From: Brachionus koreanus
Taxonomy: Eukaryota; Rotifera; Eurotatoria; Ploima; Brachionidae
NCBI GenBank assembly: GCA_016987375.1
Contig: PJRA01000444.1
Coordinates: 210,864-274,863 of the forward strand
DNA length: 64,000 nt
Direction: 5' to 3'
The position numbers and the translations under genes are program-made. The notes beneath the pieces are model-generated. The model ran no database searches. It was not told the DNA's origin and saw only the letters and a program-made list of their open reading frames with translations. Positions 47,301 through 59,300 of this stretch are shown in pieces (the stretch's first letter is position 1; each line of letters starts with the position of its first letter).

Positions 47301-50300
47301 TAAAAGTTATTTTGAAATTTATTTTTTACAACATAGTCTCAAATTTAAATTTATTTATAATAATTTTTATCATATTACAAAATGTTTTCAAGTATATCGA
47401 TTGGAGTCCTCAAATAAATGCAATGTATTCGATCACAAATTATGCCATCTATGTACAATCAGTAATTCTATTAGCAATTCACAAAAAATTAAAAAATTAC
47501 TTTTTTATTTTAGTCAAAAAAATGCTGCATAATTTGAGACAATTTTTTTTTAATTTAAAAAAATAAATCCTATTTGAAAAGTGTGTTGTGTCATATCTTC
47601 AATTGACTGATTTGATTTTAACTAAAGCTATTAAAAAGTTAAATGAAAAAAAAATCTCTTTTAAATGGATCAAAATATTTGAATTCATTTTAAATTTTCT
47701 AGGCTCGTGTTTATTTAGAATCAAAATCATGATGGATTATTCTACAAATAATGAAACCATTTATTTCGTTTGTCATTTCTAGATTAAACTTTAATTTTAT
47801 TAAATTTACTCAATAAATAATAAAAAAACCTAGTATTTTTTATATGAATTTCATTTTTTATTTTCATATCCATAAATAAATTTATTATTACAACAAAAGT
47901 TATAGCAATCTGGTTATTGAACAGTTAACACTGCAGTATACATTCATTCGACTAGTTCACACAATCATAGACTTATTTAGTTAGTGACAAAATTTGCAGT
48001 GTAGATGATCAATTCCATGCAGTAGCCTCTCTGTCAGATCTGAGCTTTTGCACAAAAATGTACTAGAAAAAGAGTCGAATGCCTCCCCATTATTCACTAG
48101 GATAGAATAAGGTCAATTATTATTAATTTTAAATTTGGTCTCTAAGATAATTAAGGACGATTTATTATTTTTTAACAAAAATTAAATATTATTTTACTAA
48201 AAAAAAAAATTTTTTTCAATTCAGTTCTAATCAATTCTAAAATTTTATATTTGAAAAAAAAAGTAAATAACAGTAGTAATTTGTATTCTTTATCAATTCA
48301 ATACTTAGTTTTTTTTATCTACTAATGTTTCATTTAAAATAGTTATTTTATGCATTTTGAACAACAATATGGATGTTTTTTTGATATCGACATCAATTAG
48401 CTTAAAATTATCTTGTAACAGTTCAGCTAAAATTTATAAATTTTTTCTTTTAGTCTGTCAAAACCTCTAATTTTTTTTTAAGAGAAAATTTTAAATTGAT
48501 ATATTTTTCTTTTGTTGCTTGCTAGTATGGTCTGATCAGAAGCTCAAGGATGCAGTGTCTTTTCAAGTCACTTGGGGAGCTAATTACATGCCGCTTTATT
48601 GACTCTACAGCTGCATCCTATTTAATTCAGTCAGTAAATAATTTTAGTAATAGTTTTTAAATTTAAAATTTTGAGTTAAAATTTTTTTTTTCTTTTCTAT
48701 AACTTTTCCTTTGCTTTGATCATAATTAACATAAATTTAAATTAATTAACATGATTTACTGGATAATTTATGAACATCTAATTTATTAATGTATTCGTTT
48801 CATTATTATCAAAATTTAAATTCAATTAATCAAAGAAAATAATTTAATTCTAACTTTCTTCTGGTTGTGCTTCAAGCATCAAAATCTTTCTATCAATAAT
48901 TAAATTGTTCTGTAGCTCATCAATAGCTAGCAGTTCGAATTCACTTGTTGCCATTGATTTGGCAGGTCGATATTCAAAAGCTTTCTCATAACCGTCATAT
49001 AGCACAATACCACCCAGATTGACGGATCTCAACTGATACCTTTAAAAATGAAAAATTTTTTTATAAAAATTTTTAACTAAAAATTCTTACTTTATTAATC
49101 TAAAATTAGTTGATTGTTTCATTGCCCATTTGAAGACAATTGTTTTGTCTACTCTCCACATTGCGTCAAAAAAAATAATTCTCTCATTTGACAACGTCTT
49201 AAATTTGATTGTTTGTAGACTGATCAAACAGGACACTTGGTTACAAAATTCTGTCTTCATTTCATATACTGAATCAGACATTAAACCATTTATTGTAACA
49301 TTGCTTAAAAATTCAAGTAGTTGTTGCCCGTCTAATTGGCTTAAATTCTCATGTACCAATTCATTTTTTGATTCTAATCCATTTTGCTTTACAATTACAT
49401 AAATGGAGTTTAGTTGACCATTTATTTTTAACGGTGGTCTAAGCATCAGTGACACTGAGTCATTGCCAGCATATAAAATTGAGCCGATCATGACCAATAA
49501 TTGTGGTGACATTGCTTTTGTCTTTAATTTTAAACTTTCACTTTTAACTAATCCATAAATTGAAGTCATTTCAACATAATAGATATATTCTGTATCAAAG
49601 CTTAAAGATATGTCTTCGTATCGATAGCCGGTTCCAGCATAAACTACTTTATCTTCTAGTTTAATAGGCCTGAAATTTTGATCATATAAAATTGGCTGAT
49701 TTAAAACCAGTCGATATAGTTTAAAATCAAAATCAAGATCCTTCAAATTATCATCAATATTCCATTTAAATAAAAATCCTTGCATTGTTTTCATTGCTTT
49801 AAATGAAATATTTTTTATTGTTCCAGTTGTGTTGCACACAAAGCTCTTTGAATAGGCACAACCGGCTTTGTTACATGCACCTAAAACAATTTCATATTGG
49901 CTAAATGGCATTAAGCTGTCAATAATGACCATATTTTTGTCTTTTACTACCAAATTAGAAAACTCATTTTGTCCAAATCGATACTTAATGACATAATTAT
50001 TTATTGTTTGAGATAATAGAGGCCATCCAATGCTCAAATTTCTCATGCCGGATGTACAAATTGGTTCAACGTCAATCACTGGAAGGGTTTGAAGTGTTTC
50101 AACTTCAAGATAATCACTAGATTTTAGACAACCTAGGTCTAAAAATGTGCATACTTCTAAATTAATGAAATATTGAGTGTTAGCTTGAAGATTTTTGATT
50201 AATACAACTGGTTCGGGAGTGGCCATAGTCATCACATTGTTAACGAAATATCTGTATTCAACTATTTTTTGGTTGACACGAAGGACAACACTAAGACTTG

Positions 50301-53300
50301 CATCTAATTTGATGTAATCAGTGCCTAAATCAAGAAGAATCGGCTTGTAAACAAGAACTGGTGGTAAATTAAAAGTTTTGATAAAGACAGAAAAATTGTC
50401 ATCGCTTGAGCATCCAATTTGATTGCAAGCAAATACATTATATTTTAGATATTGATTTGGCGTAAAGACAAAAATGTCGTCATAGCTCAATAAATCTGAT
50501 TTTTGATCGTATAAAGTGGTTATTAGATTTGAATCACGATAAATTTTGTAATTGACAAGATGAGAGTATGTTGTCGGCTTTTTGAAAGTTAATCTTATTA
50601 ACGTTTCATTTATTTGTTTAGCAGTCATTTGGTGAAAGCTATGTGGCTTAATGAGATCAATAGGCACTGGTTGGGTATACTCACTGGACACACTGCCAAC
50701 AGAATTATAAATCACACTTCTGTAAGAGTAAAGCTTATTGGGAATCACAGAACAATCCAAAAATGGTGTTGTCAGTGTAAAATTATTGACTAGAATTTCT
50801 TCGGTTACTTCAGAACTAATTGATTTGCTAGATCTGTAAATTTCTCCATATCTAGATTGATAAATTTAAAAAAAAAAATTTATTATATTTAATTTCTAAT
50901 TGTGCAAAAACAAATAATTTTATTAATTTAAAATTTATAAAAAAAATGCTTAGTTTAATGCTTTAGAACAAAGTGAATTGTTCGGGCATTGTTCTAAAAA
51001 AATTTCCGCTTTTTATACCTATTTAAAATAAAAAGACCCATAAAAAAAATACCAACAAAATAAAGCAACATGTCATTTTGCATTTTTTTCAAATGAATCA
51101 AATTTTTTTAAAGAAAAAAATAAAAATTATTATTATTATTAATTGAGAAAAAAATTCTTTCTTTAAATTTTATTAATTCTAATTCTAGTTAGCGCATTTT
51201 ATTTTCCTTTTTACCTAAATGTCTTTAGATTATACAATATTGTCAATTGAGAAATCGAGCACAAACTAGAAAACACAATCAAGTCGATTCAGTCACTCAA
51301 CCTTGGATGCATATCTTTAATATATTTTTCGTCCTTTTTTTTCAGATTTCCCTTTCTGTTAGTAGGATTTGGTTAATTCTAATAGCATTTTTCTGTATTT
51401 TTAATTTTCAATATTTTCTAGACATGTTCGTATGGAGTCTCTGATACCATATAAAAATCTGGTTAGCTTATTAAGAAAAGCTAAGGGGAAAAATAACATA
51501 TATGGATATATGTTAAATAGTTTATTGCAATAGTATAATATAAATATAATGTAATATATATAATAAAGTCTTTTCCATTCAGTAGGACTTTTAAGTCGCC
51601 ATAATAATTTTTAGTCATCTCAGACTAGCAGGTAAACTTTATTAATTAACTTTTGAAAAAGAAACTTTTTGTTTACTTTGTCAAATGCCATGCTTTCATC
51701 TATTGCACCCTCGCATTCATTTCTGTTTTTATTTTATTTTTTGGTTGATTTTTATATTATTTTTCTATACTATTAAGTCTATTTAGAGCTTAATTATTGA
51801 TTTTTTTGTCTCTTTTTTAAATAATTACAGATAAATATTTCATTTTTTTAATTAAATAATCTTTTAAAGTGCTAACTTGATTTTTTGTGTACATTAAAAA
51901 TTAAAAAATATGCCTAATTACATTTTTCATTTTTTTAAAGAAATCCAGGATTTTTTTACATTTCTTTATAATTTAACCCAAGTCTTTCCAAATGTCTGAA
52001 TTAAATTTTTTGGTTAAAAAAACTGAAAAACACTTATAAACAATGAAGAAACAAAAAATGAATGAATCATTAAACTAATTAAATTTTGAGTTTTTTCTTA
52101 CTTGTAAACTCCGTTCATTTTTGACGGTAGATTAACACTAACCGTAAAACATTGGCTTTCTTTGATTACATTAGGTGCTTCTAGTCCCATTGGATAGCTA
52201 GACTCAGTTTGAACAACAGTTGTGTATGAATACATTGAACAGCCCATGTTGGTGCATGCCTCATAGTCAAAGGTATAATTTGTAAATGGCTCTAAATTTG
52301 AGCACATAAAATCCCGATTTTTGCCACTAAAGACTAATTTTTTGTCCATATACAAATTAAATTTAGTCACTATGCCGTTTGGTTGATCTGGCTCAGAAAA
52401 TCTAATAAAAATTTTGTCCACAAAAGACTCGTACTTGAGGGGTCTAAGAAGCTTGGGCGGAGACTCCAGTGTGTTCACTAGCAAAAACTCTTCGACCTTG
52501 GACTCAAATCCAGAGAAGCTCACTGCCCAAACAGTCACATTGTACATGGTGAATGCTTTCAATCCGTTCACCACTGTTTCATAGGATGAATTAACTCTAC
52601 ACACAGTTTCAACTGGTATTTTAAACAAGGTTTTATTCGAGTCTAAATAAATTGTTTCTAACAAGACAATAAAGTGAGATAGATAAAAATTTTGGTTTTT
52701 GAAGCGAATTTTGATGCCTGTTGAAAAAATTTGAATGGTGCGTAGATCATAAATGGGAAGTGGCCGGCCGCCTGGAGTCATGAAATTCAGTTCGTCACTC
52801 TCGCTCATGCCATGTTCATTTGCAGCTACAACTCTAACCCAATTGAATATAAACTCATTTAAAATATTTATTTTGAAAAATAAAAAATTTTCACTCATTT
52901 CAATTGAATTTATTAAAGTCATATTTTCAAATATTCTACTAGTACAATTTGACTTAGTCCAAATGACCTGATATCTATTCACACAATTAATTTTCATTCG
53001 CCATCTAATTGACACTTCATTTGAATGATTTTTAAATGCATAAAAAATCGAGTCAAATTGAGGCAGTTGGCATTTGGTGCGCACATAAATAGCGTTGCTG
53101 ATCAAAGCTTTATTTCTAGGAAAATTAGAGCTAATGATTAGACGCAGCGAATAGTTTGTGTACGAATTTAGGCCAGTAATGTTAACCAAAGTGACTGATT
53201 TGTTTCGATCAGGATATGGAAATTCTAAACTTTGAGCCTTTTTTTTTTGGCTTAAAAGCAAAATTTTTATCGAAAAGCTGACAGATGGTTCCAGGCAAGA

Positions 53301-56300
53301 AATAAACGTTTGCCATTCTGAATTACTGTAGCTTAGAGTCAAAGAATTTGAGTGCACTTTGCTCAAATTTACTTGCAGTAAATTCATAAAATAAATTGAA
53401 TTTGGAAATTTTAAAGTGTTGTTTTTGCACTTGGAAAATTTTGAGTCCACTGGAGTCCTTATTTGTACAGGCATAGATTCCAATACACACACTCCATTCG
53501 ATACCTCAATCACATATGTATACAGCTCATTTGGCTCCAGGCCAGTGTCTACATGCGCATAAAAATCTTGATTTGCATCTCTTACTGTTACAACTAGAAG
53601 CTCATTGCGGTATAGTTTGTAATAGGCCAAATTTCCATTCAATTCAGGCTGCCACCAGATTACCTCAATAGCGCTCTCATTCAATGCATACAAAGTTGGC
53701 TTTTTAAAGTTTGAAATTTTGTCTGAATTAGTAGTCACGTGACCTAAACTAGGATCACTGCATCCGTTCTCATTACAAGCTATCAATTTAAAGTCATACA
53801 AATAATTAGCCTTCAAATCAATTATGTTAACAGTGATATTTAAATTGTTGTCAATAAAAACATTGCTTGTTAGAATAATTGATTTGGATGGACCTTGTGA
53901 TGAAATCGTACAATTTGTTTGATTTGATTCAAAATTGAAGTAAAATTCTGTTTCCAAATCGATTTGTGGTATTTGTAAGACAATTTTTTGTACAATGTCA
54001 ATCACAGACCATTTGAGTGTAATTGAAGAACTTGTTTGTGTTACATGAATTAATTCAATAGATTCGGGTTTGTCTAATTTTAAACTCAATACTAGCTTAT
54101 TTGAGTTTTGAGTGCATCCTGCTGAATTGCACGCTTCTATTGAATAAATATACTTTTTATTTTTATCAATACTTTTGTCCTCAAATTCAAGTAGTTTTCC
54201 TAAATAAATTTGCGAATTATTGCGGCTCAAAATAAAATAAAAATTAAAATCATTTGGTCTTAATGGCATTTGCCATGTGAGTAATATTGAATCATCACTA
54301 GTTGATTGAAATGTAAATTGTGAGAAAAATTGTGGCCTAGTAACTTGAGTTTTAATTGTGTAGGCTTGTGTCGAACATGCTTGACCAAATGAGTTTTCTG
54401 CACAAATTTTGTATTCATATATTGTGGAAGAGTTTAGTTCTCTGTCTGAATAATAAGTCAAATTTTGTGTCGATATCAAATGGTATTGTTGACAAAATTT
54501 AGGCAAAGGTGGAAAAATTGGACAGCGTCTTGATCGGTCTGCAAGCTCGTTCTTGAGTTCTAAATTGCAGCAATATTGAGTGGACGTGTTGTAATAGGGC
54601 AGACCAGCACAACAAGCATTTCCTTGACCTGTGTTGTAGCTTATGTCAGTATTACTTTTACAGCATATTTCATTGTCTTTCACTGGAATGTAGTAATTTG
54701 AACAGCATTTGTGGCCTCTAAGTGGATCATAGATTTTATCGCCACAGCATATTTTACCTATTGGACATTCTTTTTGTAAATTAGATGAAATACATGCCAA
54801 ACGACGCAGTACTAAGTACTTAATCTCATAGCCATTTGGTCTGTCAACTTCTTTCCATGATAAATCAACTGAAGTTGGTTCATTTAATTTGAGCATTAAT
54901 TGAGATAAACCTTTGGTTGATAATTATTAAAATTAAGCAATAAATTTTTTGAAAATAGAGTTTATTTTTAAATTCATTATAATTCATTTCACTTTTTACT
55001 TATATTAATTATCAATTTTTTAATTTAATTTTTTCTTATAAGAAAAGAAAAAAGGTGCTATTTCGGGATATATTTTTTTACGTAATTGTCAAACTTGTTT
55101 TTAAGTCATATAAATTTAAGTCTTAGGTCAAGTCAGTGTATTAATTTTTTAGTCAAGATTAGGCTTCATTATCTGCTTTTATTTATTTATTTTTATTAAA
55201 AATATAATTTAGGGGGGTCTCCAGGTTCGTCTGAATGGCTTACGGCTTCATTTAAACCCAATAGCTACGCAAAAATTGAGTACAAAGTTATAAATATGTA
55301 GAAGAAAGAAAAATGTTAGAATTTAATTTAGGTACAATTTGCAAGTCTGGAGAACTTATCTATAGGTGTGTCAAATTTTTGCTATCAAATCTTGTTTGGA
55401 TTTGTTTTTTACAAATTTAACAAATAAGCTGTTTGATCTATCTTGGATTGTTTCTAGCTTTAGGACTTTGTGCATTGATTTAATTGAGGTTTCGATTGGA
55501 AAATATTTAATTATTTTTAACAATTTATTTTGGATTTTTTGGAGGGATGTTTTTATTCTTGATGTTGCGATACTTATTATGATAAAGCAGTAATCGAATA
55601 GCGATCTTATCAATGATTTGTATAGCGTTAAGTTCAACTTGATTGAGTTTGACCATTTCACCCTTTTTATTCTTCTAATAAGGTCAGTTTTTGGAAAGGT
55701 TTGTCCAATTAAGAAATTTTCGAGTGGAATGAATTTGTGATTTAGACTTAAAACTATGACTTATAAACAAGTATCCTAATAGTTCATTAATTAATTTGCA
55801 AATTTGCTTTAAGTAGTTTAAATTTAAAAAAAAATTGTCTAGATTTTACTAAAACTTAGGTTTTTGAATAAAGCATTCGACAATTATTATCTAAACTTTT
55901 AAACAAGTTTTTTTATCTAATATTTGATGAGAAAATCAAGTTTCTAATTAGTTTTTTTTTTAAGAATAAAAAATTAACATTCATTAGTGATAAATAGAAT
56001 AATGTTTACCTTGTGGCGGTAGAGTACTATGTGAGTAAACTTTAGGCTTGAATTCAATACAATTCAAAAGAAGACATGCTCTAAGTCTTATAAAGTAAAC
56101 TTCATTATTGACTACTGGCCCAAGAGCAATCTGTCCAATTTTCTCAGCTACTTGTTTGACATCTAATATTTTTTCTTTAAATTCCAGCAGAATTCCCAAT
56201 TTGTCATAATATTTAATTAGCAAATCTGCCATTCTGTACATGACCATCAGCTGATTGTTTGATCGTTGAATTAGAATTTCAGTGTCATAATAAGTGTCGG

Positions 56301-59300
56301 TCAAACTTTTTGTTCTACATGATCTTTGCTCGCTTTTCAAATAGTACACATGAGACGAGTCGGACACCAATTTTATCACTAGACTAATATTATAGTCACG
56401 TGACTCGTTCAAAAAAATCAAGTCTTCATTTAAAATGAAAAAATCTTTCCACCTAATGTTTGTTCCATTTAGCTCTAAATAAAATTCCTCATAAACCAAC
56501 TGATTTGTACCAAACAATTTTTTTAAATAGAATAAAATCTCATTTTTTTTAATATTCCATTTTATGTGTCCCAAATTGGCCGTTGGACATTTAAATTCCA
56601 AATTAAAATTATATCTAATTATGTCATCAACTAGAACTGGTTCAGTAGATGTGACATCGACTACACTGGTCCATTCAGATATTGCACTTCCAAACTCGTT
56701 AATATAAATCACTCTATATCTGAACGAGCTTGATTTTACACCAGTGTCCAAATAGTGCAAATCTTGGCCCGAATACAAGTTTTCTGTTCTATTCGTATTG
56801 ACGTTAAGTCTGATTACTTGGTAGCTAATAAACTGTCCATTACTAAATTCTGCCTCAAGCCATTCAACTGACACTGCTTTTGGCGAGAGCATTTTGGCTA
56901 CAGGACGACCAAAACCTGTCGGTATGTCACCAGGTGTTCGAAAACTTTTGCTCAAACTATACGAACATGAATCGCTCATTTGACTAACACAAGCAATTAA
57001 TGTATTCTTATAAACTGTAAATGGTGTTAAATTAGTGATCAGTATAGTTTGTTGATTTACATCTTCAATATTAAACAAAAGTGATTGCTTATTACTTTTA
57101 AGCTTAAGAGTGTATCTAGTTAAATTGCACAAAGTTATTGGTTTGATCCATTCGAATCGTGCACTAGAACTATTAATTAAATTAATGACTGGTGGGGTTA
57201 CAACAAGAGGCTTGGATGAAGAGACCGTTATGTTTGTGTATGTGCTAATAGCCGATCCTACTTGATTGAAAACAGAAATGCGGTATGAATAAACACCACA
57301 TGGCTCTATATCGTTGTCATCTAAAAATGTGTTCTTTAGACCGGAGAATTTGTACTTGCGCACAGAGCGGCTTTGTAGCAGTGATTTAAAATCATAACGT
57401 TCAAGCACATAGTGTTTTAATATGCCGTTTAGTTTAGACGGCGGTGACCATGTGACTTGAACAGTGTATGAATTAATGGAGCTTAGAACTGGAGGCTGTT
57501 GTCCTTGAGGCTTGGCTGCAACTGTTCTTGTGTAGTTATTATTGCTTAGATTAAATTTGTCATAAGAGGATTGTGCACAATCTATAGAATTGCATGACTC
57601 TATGACAAATAAATATTGCGTGTACGGCTCTAAATGTGTTATGTTATATTCATTGGTTGTGTTGTCAACACTTATCACTCCTATATGCTCTAATTCATTC
57701 ATGTACTTGAAAACATTTATTCTAAACAGGCTTATAAATCCGTTTGGCATAGAAGCCTGTGTGAATTTCACATAAGCACTTGTTGAGCTAACATTTACAA
57801 CTTTGATTGGTGGCTGGTGCATAGGAGCGGCTTCTTGGGTGTAAAAATCTGGACTCCAGTCCGAAGTTGTTTGTCCATAAAAATTCGAAGCTGTTAGTCT
57901 AAACGAAAAGGCAGTGTATGGACTCAAATTTTTTAAAATAAAAAAACTGGCTAGAACTCTATTAGAGAACAAGCTAATGATTTGATCTTCATAGACAGGC
58001 TCTTCAATAGGCCCAGATTGGTTCCATACAAATTTTTTACGATAAACAAGCTCATAGGAAAAAAGTTGGTCCTCCGAGTTTGTTAATAAGGGCGGCAACC
58101 ATTCAACTTTGAGACAAGTACAATTTGAATAGACAAGCTCAGGTGCTGGCAGATAATCTGGACCTGATTTTAAAGTTACAACCCTAACTATATCACTAAG
58201 CACAAAGCCTTTGCTATTCGTAGCATTTATTTGAATTTCATAAATTGAATCCGCCAGGATTCGATCTAGCACTCCATATTTTGTGTTCATAACTGTAGTG
58301 TTCATTAGATTAACAGTCATTGTTTTGACTATTTGCAAGCCATCTTTGTAAAATTGTCTTAATAGTTTAATATCTGATTCGACCAGGAATGGCCCGGTCA
58401 CAAATACCAAGTAAAGAATATTTCCATTTGGTTTTAGTGGATCCTTTGGATCTGAAAACCATTTGAGCTCAATTTGGTTCGATCCTTGATTAAGAATTTT
58501 ATTTTAAATAAATAAATAAAATAAGTAGAATTTTAGAATTAAGGTTCGCGCGTAGCAAAACTACTTGAGAAAATTCTGAACAATATGTTGGGACCACTTT
58601 TTTTATTTTTTTAATTTTAAGCACAAAAAATTGCTAAAAATAAGTGTAAAATAAACAAAAAAAAGAATTAAATTGTTTTATTTTGATTAGTGTTTTTAGA
58701 ACTTTAGAAATTTCTTTATATGTTTAATTTTTATATAAACAGACTAAACTAATTAAAGAAATAAAAAAGGTGGTCGCAACATTTTGTTCAGAATTTCCTC
58801 TGATTTCTGAATCTGTAAAAAAAGGAGGGGTTGGGAAAAAGTAACTGGAAAAAGTCTATGTTTTTACCATTTTTTGTCAAAAATCATGGTAAATTGTCAT
58901 AAAAAAATAGAAAATAAATATACCATTTTGTAGAATAGATTATGAGCTTTCAGATTTGGTGCATATTTAATGAGCTATGACTATGAATACCTGAGATATT
59001 TTGACTTAAAGACAAGCAACTTTTGTTTTTTTTCAAATCTTTAAGGACGTGGGGTCCAAAAAAATTTTTTTTGACCAAACCAAAAAAAATACTAATAGAA
59101 AAAACAGTAGAAGATGTTCTTGGATACGTAAAACATGAGAGAAACAAATGGGCACAGATAGCCGAAACAGAGAAATTAAAGCCAAAATATTACAGACAAA
59201 AATTTTCTTGATTCGAGAAATATTAGAGAGACATTATAAACCAGAAAAGCTGTAGAAGCCACATATAACAGCTTAAGAAAGAGAACACGCTCTTAGATAT

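Noticed and set aside
47588..47782. Open frame just after the seven-helix receptor as an extra exon
   Set aside because: It is separated by the receptor stop codon, starts without an ATG, and is not needed for a complete seven-helix protein.
48850..49032. Open frame ending at TAG near 48850 as the true end of usherin
   Set aside because: Ending there leaves no membrane anchor. A donor just before the stop joins in phase to exons encoding an FN3 end, a membrane helix and a PDZ-ligand tail. The donor is weak, so this remains open to testing.
51247..51444. 65-codon hydrophobic frame in an usherin intron
   Set aside because: T-rich translation gives spurious hydrophobicity; no start context or family match.
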